The notes under the pieces: generated by a model
Seen by the model: only the letters and a program-made list of their open reading frames with translations
Told to the model about the DNA's origin: nothing
The model's database searches: none
Translations under genes and position numbers: made by a program
Assembly: GCA_965370045.1 (NCBI GenBank)
Contig: CBDUSI010000075.1
Coordinates: 1-22,587 of the forward strand
DNA from: CAZONU01 sp965370045
GTDB lineage: Bacteria; Planctomycetota; SZUA-567; JAKLDR01
Direction: 5' to 3'
Length of the DNA: 22,587 bases
Shown here: piece by piece, positions 1 to 8,679 of the stretch
How positions within the stretch are numbered: position 1 is the first letter of the stretch
Layout: each line of letters starts with the position of its first letter

Positions 1-91
1 CACGATGCCAAAGGCATCGCGCTCACCCTCGGGCCTCGCATCGCTCGGGAGCGCCCGCCGCCACGGCGCTCCATTTTTCAACGGACTGCTA
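1..91 (-). repeat. Partial copy of the 280-bp terminal-inverted-repeat element
   Basis: This stretch matches the reverse complement of the left third of the element at 12910-13189 with few mismatches. The match ends at the outer end of that element (CCATTTTTCAAC then a diverged GGACTGCTA). It includes the hairpin CGATGCC-AAA-GGCATCG at 3-19. The window edge cuts the copy off, so its full length is unknown. Its outer end lies 30 bp before the ATG at 122, and reading through it creates a false N-terminal extension of the RDD gene. Confidence 0.85.
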
Positions 92-121
92 ACCGCCGCG
101 TCCTTGGAGGGAAGCGAGCCC

Positions 122-1468
122 ATGCCCATCAAGTTCAAGTGCTCCTGCGGCCGGGAGATCTCCGTGGCCGAGGATTGCGCCGGTCGGGAGGCCTTCTGCC
201 CCGGCTGCCGCAAGAGCGTCCCGGTGCCCGGCGCCGAGCTGGACTCGCCGCCGCCGGCCGACGAGCGCGAGGCCTCCGAGTTCAAGCCCGGGGCCCTGGC
301 TAACATACTGGGCGACTACCTGCCCGAGAAGTCCGCCGCCGCCGGCGCCGAGTCGAAAGAGCCGCTCAGGAAAGAGGAGAAGAAGAAGGAAGCGTCTCCC
401 CGGGAAGAGAAGAAGCAGGAGGAGTCGGAGCCCGTCGCCGGCGAGAAGAAGCCCCAGAAGGCTCCCGCACCCGGGGCCGTCAAGGGGAAGGAAGAGGACA
501 AAGAGAGCAAAGAGAAGGCGGAGGCCGAGGTGCCCGCCGAGGAGATCAAGGTCGCGCCTGCCAGCGAGACCCAGGACGTGGAGTCGACCCCGGGCATCGA
601 GGTCTTCGCCGACAAGATCAAGTTCCACTGCGAGTGCGGCCAGAAAGTCGCCGTGCGCATCCCCGCGCCGCGGGGCGCCGGGACCTGTCCGCGCTGCAAG
701 CGCAAGCTCAAGGTTCCCGCGGTGCCCGGCGTCGCCACCCGGCAGAAGGCCGCCCCGCCCGCCGCGGGGGCGCCCACGGGCCGGCAGAACTGCTCCAAGT
801 GCGGCCGGCGCATCGAGGACTCCGGCGCGGCCTTCTGCCCGCGCTGCGGCTTCCCGCTCTCGCTGCTGCCCCCCGGCGTGGGGGGAGGGGGGGGGAAGGC
901 CCCGGCGGCCGCGCCCCGCAAGAAGCCCGCGCCCGCGGAGGAGAAACCCGCGCTTTCCGCCGAGGCCCGCAAGAACCTGACCCGCGAGGCCTCGCTCCTG
1001 GCCGCCGAGCGGCTGCGTCCGGCGGCCCGGTCCGGAGGCCCGGGGCCGGCCGAGGAGCTGGCCATGCTGAGCGCCGAACCGGCGGGGCTCGGCCGCCGGC
1101 TGGGCGCCTTGGGGCTCGACGCGCTGGCCACCGCCGCCGTGGCCGTCAGCGGCTACCAGCTGGCCGGGAGCGTGGAGCTGGTCGCCGCCCTGCTCCCCGC
1201 CGCGCTGGCCGCCGCGGGGGCCTTTGCGCTGCTCAACGAGGTGCTCTTCGCCGCGCTGGCCAAGGGCCGCTCGCTGGGCATGGTCATCACCGGGCTGAGG
1301 GTGCTGAACCACGAGGGCCGGCCGGCGGGGCCCCTGCTGCTCATGGCTCGTCTGCTGGCGACGCTGCTGCTCTTCATCGGAGCCCCCCTGGCGCTCTTCG
1401 ACGGCCAGCGGCGCGCCCTGCACGACATGGTCTGCGGGACCACCGTCCGGAGACTGCTCCGCGCGTGA
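122..1468 (+). CDS. RDD-domain membrane protein with three zinc ribbons
   Basis: This 448-residue protein has three CxC/CxxC...CPxC zinc ribbons, at about residues 7-29 (CSC...CPGC), 170-192 (CEC...CPRC) and 224-242 (CSKC...CPRC). A Lys/Glu-rich low-complexity stretch (about 75-145) lies between the first two. The C-terminal RDD domain (about 321-448) has hydrophobic segments and the family features GRRLGALGLD, GRSLGMVITGLRV and DGQRRALHD. RDD proteins are membrane proteins, some linked to transport, and the role here is unknown. I chose ATG 122 because GGAGG lies upstream and the ribbon begins at once. An earlier in-frame ATG at 5 lies in a dispersed repeat. The stop overlaps the next gene's GTG, so the two are probably co-translated. 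Confidence 0.85.
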   Translation: MPIKFKCSCGREISVAEDCAGREAFCPGCRKSVPVPGAELDSPPPADEREASEFKPGALANILGDYLPEKSAAAGAESKEPLRKEEKKKEASPREEKKQEESEPVAGEKKPQKAPAPGAVKGKEEDKESKEKAEAEVPAEEIKVAPASETQDVESTPGIEVFADKIKFHCECGQKVAVRIPAPRGAGTCPRCKRKLKVPAVPGVATRQKAAPPAAGAPTGRQNCSKCGRRIEDSGAAFCPRCGFPLSLLPPGVGGGGGKAPAAAPRKKPAPAEEKPALSAEARKNLTREASLLAAERLRPAARSGGPGPAEELAMLSAEPAGLGRRLGALGLDALATAAVAVSGYQLAGSVELVAALLPAALAAAGAFALLNEVLFAALAKGRSLGMVITGLRVLNHEGRPAGPLLLMARLLATLLLFIGAPLALFDGQRRALHDMVCGTTVRRLLRA

Positions 1469-2613
1469 GCCGGGCGGCGACGGTACTCTATGTGGACTCT
1501 TCGCCCTTCGCGGGCGGGGCGGCGCGCAGCCTGCTGGACATGGCCGCCGCGCTGCCCCGCGACCGCTTCCGCCCGCTGATTGCCGCAAGCTGTCCCCAAG
1601 TAGCCGCGCGCGCCGGGAGCGCCGGCCTGGAAGCTTTTCGCGTGAAGTTCCCCCCGCCGACCAGGAGCCCGCTGCCCTGGCGGGCGCTGCCCGCGCTGGC
1701 CGGCCTGCTGGCCGCGCGCGGCGAACTCTCCAAGATCGCCGCGGGCGCGGGCGCGGTCCTGGTGCACTCCAACAGCACCTGGGCGCACCTGGCCGCCGGC
1801 GACCTCCTGGGCCTGCCATCGGTCTGGCACGTTCGCGACATAGTAGGCCTCGCCCCGCTGGTCGGCCGGCTGACCGACACGGCCGCCGCCGCGGTGGCCA
1901 CCAGCGGCGCGGTGGCCGCTCACCTGGCCCGGCAGGGCGTTCCCGGGGAGGCGGTCCGCGTGATCCCCAACGGGGTGGCGGCCGGCGGCGCACCGGGGCC
2001 CGCCGGGCGCGCGGCGGTCCGCGCCGAGCTGCGCGGCGAGTGGGGCGTCCCTATGGACGCGCCGCTCCTGGCCTGGGTCGGCGAGTTCGCGGAGTGGAAA
2101 CGCCCCGGGGACTTCCTCGCCGCGCTCGCCGCGCTGCGCCGGCGGATGCCCGAGGCACGGGGGATAGTGCTCGGCGCGGCGCGGGCCGAGGCCCATTACA
2201 AACGTGAGAAAGAGCTCGCCGGGGCCGCGGGGGAACTGGGGCTGAGCGATGCGCTCGGCTTCCTCGGCTGGCGGGAGGACGTGCCCCGCTGCCTGGCGGC
2301 CGCCGATATGCTGATTTCCACCAGCGAGAACGAGCCCTTCGGCCGGGGGCTGGTCGAGGCCATGGCCGCGGGCACCCCGGTGCTGGCCCGCGCCGGAGGA
2401 GGCGTCGCCGAGGTGCTGGGAGAGGAGGCCGGGCTGCTGCTCGAGGACCCCGCCCCCGAGGACTACGCCCGGGCCGCGGCCGAGGTCCTGGGAGACGGCG
2501 CGCGGTGCTCGCGCATGGCCGACGCCGGCCGGGCCCGCGCGCGCGAGCGCTTCAGCCCGGCGGTTGCCGCCGTGAAGGTCGCGGCGCTTTACGAGGAGCT
2601 ACTGTCTGGCTAG
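1465..2613 (+). CDS. GT4-type glycosyltransferase
   Basis: This 382-residue GT-B fold glycosyltransferase probably moves a sugar from a nucleotide-sugar donor onto a cell-surface polysaccharide or lipid acceptor. The N-terminal half has the Gly-rich start SPFAGGAARSLLDMA and WHVRD (121-125). The C-terminal half has the donor-site motifs IPNG, WVGEFAEWKRPGDF (K212) and the E-x7-E motif with E290 and E298 in NEPFGRGLVEAMAAGTPV. I chose the GTG at 1465, which overlaps the RDD gene's TGA (GTGA) and is followed directly by the typical first beta strand. Sugar donor and acceptor cannot be read from sequence. The 3' end overlaps the convergent gene by 4 bp. Confidence 0.85.
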   Translation: MSRAATVLYVDSSPFAGGAARSLLDMAAALPRDRFRPLIAASCPQVAARAGSAGLEAFRVKFPPPTRSPLPWRALPALAGLLAARGELSKIAAGAGAVLVHSNSTWAHLAAGDLLGLPSVWHVRDIVGLAPLVGRLTDTAAAAVATSGAVAAHLARQGVPGEAVRVIPNGVAAGGAPGPAGRAAVRAELRGEWGVPMDAPLLAWVGEFAEWKRPGDFLAALAALRRRMPEARGIVLGAARAEAHYKREKELAGAAGELGLSDALGFLGWREDVPRCLAAADMLISTSENEPFGRGLVEAMAAGTPVLARAGGGVAEVLGEEAGLLLEDPAPEDYARAAAEVLGDGARCSRMADAGRARARERFSPAVAAVKVAALYEELLSG

Positions 2614-4874
2614 GGCGCCAGCTTCTTTATTTCCGCCGCGCTGCGCAGGCCGGTCATCTCCTTGAGGAGCATCTCCGCGCGGCTGACCACTTCCGGGTCG
2701 CTGTGCTTGAGGAGATCCACCAGCTTGGGAATCGCCTTGAGGCCCAGCTTGCGCATCTTCTTGGTGGCGGCGTTGCGGTCCTGGAAGTTCTCGCTGCCCA
2801 GGTTCTTGGCCGCGGCGTCGGCGGCTCCCTTCTCTTCCGCGGTGAGCTTGACCCGCGCCGGGTCGGCCACGGTCAGGATTCCCGGGGTGTTCTTGATCAG
2901 CCCCGCCAGGATTTTCGCCGACATGTAGTTGACGTGGGCGCGGCCGTAGCGCACGCAGACTGCCTGGCCGTAGCCCTTGTTCTCCGCCTGGTAGCATAAC
3001 ACCAGGTTTTGGCGGGAGACCTTGGGCGGGACCTTGCCCAGGCTGACCATGGCGAACTCCTTGCCGGTGGTCGGGTTGCGCCGCGCCGGCGAGCCGGGCT
3101 TGAAGGCCGGGCCCAGTTCCGCGAAGGATGCCGGCCAGCGTCCCCGGTTCTTGCGGGCGAAGGCGGTCGCCGCCGTCGCGATGGCGTTCAGCCGCCGCCG
3201 GCAGGCGGCCCGCTCCATGTCCCGGACGATTCCGTCCAGGTCGGCGAGCATGGGCGCGAGCATCAGGGCCTCGACCGGGCCGGTGGAGCGCCAGGTGATC
3301 CCGGTCCCGGTGAGCGACACACAGAAAGCGGCGGAGTAATCCTTCGAGAGCAGCTTGGCGAAGCCCTCGCCCTCGGCTTCCAGCAGCTTGCGCAGATTGC
3401 CCACCGGGAAGTAGGCCACGGCTCCCTGGACCTTTCCCAGAGCGGCCATCCGGGCCTTGTAGCCCTCCGAGTCCGCCAGGGTCTTCTTGGCGGCCACCGC
3501 GGCCAGCGCTCCCTTGGCGAGGTCCTGGTTGTCGGCCAGCAGGATGTTCTTGCCGACGCGGGCCACGTAGATGTCCCCTCCGGCGTCCTCGCCGCCGACG
3601 GTGCCCACGGTCCCGTCCCGCACTTTCATGTTGGCCATCAGCTTCTTGGCGCCGGCCGCGTCCTTGGCGCCCAGGATCAGGCCGAAGGCGAAGTCGTCGC
3701 CGCCGGCGAAGAAGCAGGCCGCCTGGCCGCTGAGCAGCGGCAGGAGATCCTTTTCCAGGTCAACGCCCAGGACGCCCTGCAGCGTCGCGTCTATCTCCTT
3801 GATGGCCTTCTTACCGGCGTCCTCGTCGACCCGCCCGCCGCGGTCCATGGCCTCCAACTCCGGGGCCAGCAGTTCGATCCTGGACTTGATGAGCTTCCAG
3901 GCCTTCCCGGGGTCGCCGACGTTGATCGCCGCGTAGAAAAGGGCGTTGGCGGGCACGGCCGCGGCCAGCGAGGGGTCCGGCGCCTCCGCCGGGAGCGCCA
4001 GGCTCGCCAGCGGGCTCCACTTGAAGTAGTCGAGATGGAACTCGAAGGGCGTCTTGCCGGCGCCCAGGCTGCTGCCGAAGCCCGCCCATCGGTAGCTGGG
4101 CAGGCCCAGCGCGACCAGCAATCCCTGGATCTCTTTGGCGTCGTGGCGACCCAGTCCGCCGGCCGAGGCCAGCCCCGCGGTGTTGATGTAGCCCCACAGC
4201 GGCTTTGATGAGAAGCGCTTGGCGCACGCGGCGAAGCCCGGCGAGACGGCCAGCTGGCCCTGCCCGCAGGCGGCGGCGTCCAGCGCCTGGCGCAGGCGCG
4301 TCCGGTAGGGAGAGAGCAGCACCAGCTTGCCGACCACCGCCGCGGCGGTAGACTTGGCGATGCCGTTCATGGAGAAGTTCAGGCGGTAGAGCGCCGCGCC
4401 GCGGTGGCTGCCGAGCTTGCGGGCGGCGACGTCGGCCGAGAGCAGCTTGAGGAGCGCGGCGGGGTCATCCACCTCGATGGCCAGCAGCAGCTCGGGCGCC
4501 TCGGAGGCCGGCGGGTAGAGGGCAACGTGCAGCCCCTTGACCTGCTTCAGTATCTTCTTGCCGACCTCCGGCTTGTCCTGGCCGACCATCAGGCTGAGCT
4601 GCCTGGCGGCCAGACCGGTGAGCTTGGCCACCTGCTTCTTGGTGTCCTCGCCGCCGGCCCATACTTCAAAAGCGGCTATCCGGGCCTCGAGCTCCCCCGG
4701 CCCGCGCAGCTCAGCGTAGAAGAGCGGGTTGCGCAGGAAGTAGTCGCGCGCCTTCTTGCCCGCCGCCCAGGCCGGAGGCTTGGCCGGCTCGCCCCCCAGA
4801 GAGAGCGCGGCGATCAGCCCGCCAGCCAGCAGAATTCCCCCCAGAATCGACAACCACACTCTTGCCCGGCGCAT
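2610..4874 (-). CDS. Large exported protein, DUF3352-like with HEAT-like C-terminus
   Basis: This 754-residue protein has an N-terminal membrane segment or uncleaved signal (VWLSILGGILLAGGLIAALSL, 7-27), so it acts outside the cytoplasm or is anchored in the membrane. The long middle repeats the pattern seen in DUF3352-like proteins: LFYAELRG, then VPANALFYAAINVGDPGKAW, then FGLILGAKDAAGAKKLM. A Cys/Arg helix with NRGRWPASFAELGPAF resembles sequences in secreted planctomycete proteins. The end (about 695-745) looks like one HEAT repeat (AIPKLVDLLKHSDPEVVSRAEMLLKEM). No catalytic motif is visible and the function is unknown. ATG 4874 follows GGGGGAGGA; a 17-codon upstream extension is rejected. 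Its stop overlaps that of the convergent glycosyltransferase. Confidence 0.75.
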   Translation of the reverse strand: MRRARVWLSILGGILLAGGLIAALSLGGEPAKPPAWAAGKKARDYFLRNPLFYAELRGPGELEARIAAFEVWAGGEDTKKQVAKLTGLAARQLSLMVGQDKPEVGKKILKQVKGLHVALYPPASEAPELLLAIEVDDPAALLKLLSADVAARKLGSHRGAALYRLNFSMNGIAKSTAAAVVGKLVLLSPYRTRLRQALDAAACGQGQLAVSPGFAACAKRFSSKPLWGYINTAGLASAGGLGRHDAKEIQGLLVALGLPSYRWAGFGSSLGAGKTPFEFHLDYFKWSPLASLALPAEAPDPSLAAAVPANALFYAAINVGDPGKAWKLIKSRIELLAPELEAMDRGGRVDEDAGKKAIKEIDATLQGVLGVDLEKDLLPLLSGQAACFFAGGDDFAFGLILGAKDAAGAKKLMANMKVRDGTVGTVGGEDAGGDIYVARVGKNILLADNQDLAKGALAAVAAKKTLADSEGYKARMAALGKVQGAVAYFPVGNLRKLLEAEGEGFAKLLSKDYSAAFCVSLTGTGITWRSTGPVEALMLAPMLADLDGIVRDMERAACRRRLNAIATAATAFARKNRGRWPASFAELGPAFKPGSPARRNPTTGKEFAMVSLGKVPPKVSRQNLVLCYQAENKGYGQAVCVRYGRAHVNYMSAKILAGLIKNTPGILTVADPARVKLTAEEKGAADAAAKNLGSENFQDRNAATKKMRKLGLKAIPKLVDLLKHSDPEVVSRAEMLLKEMTGLRSAAEIKKLAP

Positions 4875-4967
4875 AAGCGTCCTCCCCCTTACCTTAATCT
4901 CTATGCAATTGAAAGCGGGCGGCACCTTCTCGTCAAGTGCCGCCCCGGCATCGGTCTTGTCGGGAGC

Positions 4968-5927
4968 TTACCAGCCGAAGTTTATGCGATATCCGCTGCG
5001 GCCCAGCTTGCGGCCGTAGGTGAAGCCCAGGCCGCCGCCCGATCCCCAGCCGACCGCGTAGCGGCTCTTGCCGCGCCGCCAGGTGTAGGCGAAGCCCGGC
5101 ACCAACCAGCCCGAGTTGCGGCGGTAGGAGCGACGGCGGTAGCGCGAGCTGGAGCGGTAGTAGGTAACCGGCTGGCTCACCGCGTAGGTCTGCGGCGGGT
5201 AGTAGTAGTGCTTCTCAACCACGTTGGTCGGGGGGGCGGCGCTGGCCTGGACGCTCTCAGCAGGGGACTTGTCCACCAGTTTCACCAGTCGCCCACCCCC
5301 CCGGCGATGGCCGTCCTCGAAGAGGGAGAGGTACGCGGCTTCGAAGTCTTCGGTGCTGGTGCGGGTCAGGACCGCGCGGCTGGTCTTCTCAGCCATGACC
5401 TTGAGGGTCTGGGTCTCCTTCTTGCCCACCCAGCGGAGCTGGTAGCGTCCCGCCGAAAGCCGGTAGACCAGCGAGCTCTTGGCCGGCAGCAGATCGCGCC
5501 CGTCGGAGGCAACGCCCTTGTAGTAGAAGATGTTCCCGCGCTTGGCGTCGACTTGCACGGAGTAGGCCTTGCTGTCCAGGTTCTCGATGATCAGCGTGCC
5601 CAACCCCTCGCCGACCGGCTGGTCGGTCCGCTTGGGGTCCTTCTTGTCGGTCTTGGTCTTGGCGTCGGCCGGCTTCTCGGTCTTCTTCGGCCCCTTGGCG
5701 GTTTCGATCATGGCCTTGATCACCGCGTCGGAGACGCCCTCCTTCTTGAGGCGGATGATCTCGTCGGCGGTCAGGGTGAAGCGCGACTCCGTGGCCTTGA
5801 TCTGGGCGATGATCACCTCGTCGCCGGCCTTGGCGCGGGCCAGGCGGATCACGTCGCCGGTTTCCAGCGCCCAAGTTGCCGAGGCAATCGATGCCAGGAC
5901 AGCGGTCATAATCAGCTTCTTGAACAT
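4968..5927 (-). CDS. Small secreted protein with Tyr/Arg-rich tail
   Basis: This 319-residue protein has a clear signal peptide, MFKKLIMTAVLASIASATWA, with likely cleavage after residue 20. Residues 21-75 form a small helical module of the type DVIRLARAKAGDEVIIAQI...LTADEIIRLKKEGVSDAVIKAMI, which I recognise from many exported bacterial proteins but cannot name. A Lys/Thr/Asp linker (78-105) is followed by a beta-rich domain (about 110-200), then a Tyr/Ser/Arg-rich stretch (YYYPP...RYRRRSYRRNSG) and a Gly-rich end. The ATG follows GGGGAGGACC. It is likely a periplasmic or surface structural protein, but the function is unknown. It follows the gene at 2610-4874 on the same strand only loosely (93 bp). 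Confidence 0.8.
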   Translation of the reverse strand: MFKKLIMTAVLASIASATWALETGDVIRLARAKAGDEVIIAQIKATESRFTLTADEIIRLKKEGVSDAVIKAMIETAKGPKKTEKPADAKTKTDKKDPKRTDQPVGEGLGTLIIENLDSKAYSVQVDAKRGNIFYYKGVASDGRDLLPAKSSLVYRLSAGRYQLRWVGKKETQTLKVMAEKTSRAVLTRTSTEDFEAAYLSLFEDGHRRGGGRLVKLVDKSPAESVQASAAPPTNVVEKHYYYPPQTYAVSQPVTYYRSSSRYRRRSYRRNSGWLVPGFAYTWRRGKSRYAVGWGSGGGLGFTYGRKLGRSGYRINFGW

Positions 5928-6119
5928 GGTTGGTCCTCCCCTGCGGCGTCTCCCAGCTGACGGTCACGCGAGGGGAGCTATTCAAGAGGAATCCGTGTAA
6001 ACGGGCTCGCTTCGCGGAGATCGCGGCCCTCCTGGTGGGCAAAGGCTCTAACCCGTCCGAAAACAGTCGCAAACATCTGTAAGGCAAGTGTTTAGCGGCA
6101 CGGGGGTTCGCTGCGGGAG

Positions 6120-7295
6120 CTATTCGCCCGTCGCCAGATCCACGGCGATTTCGCAGGCCTTCAGGAACTGGGGAACGTCCACCCACTCCTCGGGGGAGTG
6201 CGCGGCGCAGTCGCCCATGCCCAGGCTCACCGCGGGGATGCCCTTGGACACGATGTTGTTGGCGTCGGTGCCCCCCGGGTGGCGGTAGAGCCGGGGCGTC
6301 AGCCCGGCCTTCTCGACGGCGGCCGTCGACGCCCGGACCACCGGGGAATCCTCGGCCAGGACGTAGGGGTCGTAGACCGGTCCGGGGGAGAGCTCCGCCG
6401 CGGCGCGGACCTCCAGCCCGCGCTCGGCGGCCTTGGTGTTCGCACGCTCGACCGCGCGGGCGAAGGTCTCCCGCCAGACCTCGACTATCTTCTCGCGGAA
6501 GTCCCGGTCGAAGGAGCGGCTCTCGGCCAGTGCGTAGAGACCGGGCATGACCACGTTGCTGCCGGTGCCCCCGCGCAGGATACCCAGGTTGGCGCAGCCG
6601 GAGCCCTCCGGCCGGTCGATGCGATTGTTCCAGCCCTCGCGCTCCAGCTCGGCCAGGGCCTCGGCCAGTATCACCGCGGCGGAGATGCCCTTGGAGGGGT
6701 TCGAGGAGTGGGCCGCCGACCCGGTTATCTCGATGTTGAGCCGCTGGGTGCCGATGCCCCCGTTGATCACCACTTCGGGGGCGCCGCCGTCGAAGTTGAA
6801 GCACATCGCCGGGAGCGGCTCGCCAAGCAGCGAGAGGTCCAGGCCCCGCGAGCCGACCAGGCCGACTTCCTCCTGCGCGAAGAAAACCAGGACGCGCGGC
6901 GGGTGGTCGCCCTTTCTCTCGGTGAGAGCGCGCGCGACGGCCATCAGGATCGCGCAGCCCGCGCGGGCGTCGCCGCCCAGGGCCTTCCCCGCGGCGCTGT
7001 TGACTATTCTTTCGCCCTCCAGGCGCGGCTGGCAGCCGATCGCCCCGGGCACGGTGTCCATGTGCGTGGAGAACATGCGCCGCTGGCCGCTTCCGCGGCC
7101 CTCCAGGCGCACGATCAGGTTGCCGACCTCGCCACCGTACTCCGACTGCTCCTGGGTACGGTCGCTGGTCATGCGCTCGGCGGGGACGCCCATCTCGCGG
7201 AGCATCTCCTGTAACTTCTCGAAGATGACGCGTTCCTTGCCCGGCTCGCCCGGCACCTTCATCAGTTCGATGACGGTCTCGACGTTAAGGTCCAT
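6120..7295 (-). CDS. M20-family metallopeptidase (PepT-like)
   Basis: This 391-residue zinc peptidase probably releases amino acids from small peptides in the cytoplasm. All expected M20 residues are present: H78 and D80 in STHMDTV, bridging D109 in GGDARAG, catalytic E142 and metal-binding E143 in FFAQEEVG, D169 in FNFDGG, and H366 in CAAHSPEEW. The dimerisation-domain His (H196 in GSAAHSSNPSKG) and HPGGTDANN are also there. The pattern is closest to tripeptidase T-like members, but substrate cannot be assigned. The start follows the UroD-family gene's stop by 6 nt, and a GGAGG spans that stop, so the pair is probably translationally coupled. Confidence 0.9.
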   Translation of the reverse strand: MDLNVETVIELMKVPGEPGKERVIFEKLQEMLREMGVPAERMTSDRTQEQSEYGGEVGNLIVRLEGRGSGQRRMFSTHMDTVPGAIGCQPRLEGERIVNSAAGKALGGDARAGCAILMAVARALTERKGDHPPRVLVFFAQEEVGLVGSRGLDLSLLGEPLPAMCFNFDGGAPEVVINGGIGTQRLNIEITGSAAHSSNPSKGISAAVILAEALAELEREGWNNRIDRPEGSGCANLGILRGGTGSNVVMPGLYALAESRSFDRDFREKIVEVWRETFARAVERANTKAAERGLEVRAAAELSPGPVYDPYVLAEDSPVVRASTAAVEKAGLTPRLYRHPGGTDANNIVSKGIPAVSLGMGDCAAHSPEEWVDVPQFLKACEIAVDLATGE

Positions 7296-7301
7296 GTCCT
7301 G

Positions 7302-8510
7302 CTAGCCTCCGAACTCGCGGGCGGTTTCGAGCATGGCTACGACGTTTTCCGGCGGAACGTCCGGCTGGACGTTGTGCACCTGGGTGAAGACGAAACCGCC
7401 GCCGGGAGCCAGGTCGCCGATGCGGCGCTTCACCTCCTCGCGGACCTCCCCGGGAGTGCCGCGGGCCAGCACCTTCTGCGAGTCGCAGCCGCCGCCCCAG
7501 AAGCAGATGTCCTTGCCGAACTCCCTCTTGAGCCGCGCCGAGTCCATGCCCGCGGCGCTGACCTGCACGGGGTTGAGGGCGTCCACCCCCACCTCAACCA
7601 GGTCGCGCACGAAGTCCGAGATCGCCCCGCAGGAGTGAAAGACGATGGGCGCGCCGAAGGCCTTCTTCGCGTAACCGAAGAGCTTCGCCTGCCGCGGCTT
7701 GATCAGCCGGCGGTAGACCTCCGGGGAGATGATCGGCCCCTGCTGGGTGCCCAGGTCGTCGTTGAAGAGGATCACGTCGACGTGGCCCTTGAGTGCTGGC
7801 GCGTAGCGGTCCACTCGCTCCAGATAGGCTTCCAGCAGCATCTCCAGCAGCGCCTCGGCGAGTTCCGGCTCGGCCAACAGGTCAATGAGGTACTGCTCGT
7901 AACCGCGCAGGATGGTCCCGCCGGCCAGAAAGTGGCAGCAGAAGTTGAAGACCACCGCTGAGTCGGCCTCGGCGTGAACGCGCCGGGCGCGCTCGGCGGT
8001 GGCCTCGACGCCTTCATCGCAGAAGGCCGGGAGGTCGAAGCTGGCGACGACCGCGCGGTGCTTCTCGATGTCGGCGGGAGTCTCGCAGCCGGCCAGCGGC
8101 GCGGACACCGGGTCGAAGTACAGGCCGCCCGCCGGCATGCGCGCCGCGGGTTTTCCGTCGGTGCCCAGGAGCACGCGGGCGCCGTCGGCTTCGACGCTTT
8201 CTTCCCAGCCGGACGGCATCCGGCAGGGCGAACCATCGCCCAGCTTGCTATCCCTCCACCCGCGGGGCTCGGGGAAGAGCGCCAGGGTGTCAATCCCGAA
8301 ACGCTCGCGGAGCGCGGCGTCGATGCGCACCACCTGCTGGAAGGGTTCCAGCACGTCGGGACCGGGTCCGACGTCGACGCCCAGATGGTCGGCCAGTCGG
8401 TGCCAGGCCATGCCGGTGAGCCCCGAGCTCTCGGTGCCGCCCAGGTCTATCGGCACCCGATCCGGCTCCCGGCGGCTCACCGCGGCCAGAACGCGTTCGC
8501 GGGACGTCAT
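7302..8510 (-). CDS. Uroporphyrinogen decarboxylase-family (MtaA/UroD-like) protein
   Basis: This 402-residue protein opens with MTSRERVLAAVSRREPDRVPIDLGG, the hallmark of the URO-D family branch that is not the haem enzyme. The C-terminal part has FHSCGAISDFV and WGGGCDSQ, giving the His/Cys set used for zinc in MtaA-type corrinoid methyltransferases, and GGFVFTQVHNVQPDVPPENV near the end. It could transfer methyl groups from a corrinoid protein or act on an unknown substrate. No corrinoid protein gene lies nearby. I prefer ATG 8510, which has GGAGG 8 nt upstream, over ATG 8525, which would bury that site in the coding region. It is first in an operon with the M20 peptidase. Confidence 0.85.
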   Translation of the reverse strand: MTSRERVLAAVSRREPDRVPIDLGGTESSGLTGMAWHRLADHLGVDVGPGPDVLEPFQQVVRIDAALRERFGIDTLALFPEPRGWRDSKLGDGSPCRMPSGWEESVEADGARVLLGTDGKPAARMPAGGLYFDPVSAPLAGCETPADIEKHRAVVASFDLPAFCDEGVEATAERARRVHAEADSAVVFNFCCHFLAGGTILRGYEQYLIDLLAEPELAEALLEMLLEAYLERVDRYAPALKGHVDVILFNDDLGTQQGPIISPEVYRRLIKPRQAKLFGYAKKAFGAPIVFHSCGAISDFVRDLVEVGVDALNPVQVSAAGMDSARLKREFGKDICFWGGGCDSQKVLARGTPGEVREEVKRRIGDLAPGGGFVFTQVHNVQPDVPPENVVAMLETAREFGG

Positions 8511-8607
8511 TATCGGACCCTCCATTGTCCTGTGCTACTGCTGCGGCGATTTTCGCCGTCCCGGGGTGGCTTGCAAGCTAAGGACGCGGCGCGATGCCCA
8601 ATAATTA

Positions 8608-8637
8608 TTGAAAACCGCAAAGCGGCGAGTCGATAAA
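8608..8637 (+). promoter_or_regulatory. Candidate sigma-70 promoter for the amidase gene
   Basis: TTGAAA at 8608-8613 and GATAAA at 8632-8637 are separated by 18 bp in the AT-richest part of this divergent intergenic region, 42 bp before the amidase ATG. The match is partial (5/6 and 4/6), so this is a plausible guess only. Confidence 0.35.
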
Positions 8638-8679
8638 GATATCGCGCCCTGGCATGGAGGCCGGGGCCGGGGGGATCTC

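Noticed and set aside
89..1993. Long minus-strand open frame (634 codons) opposite the RDD and glycosyltransferase genes
   Set aside because: It is Arg/Gly/Pro-rich with no family motifs and mirrors two well-supported genes; high GC makes such antisense frames common.
4404..5960. Long plus-strand open frame opposite two minus-strand genes
   Set aside because: It runs across two genes with signal peptides and ribosome sites on the other strand, and has no recognisable domain.
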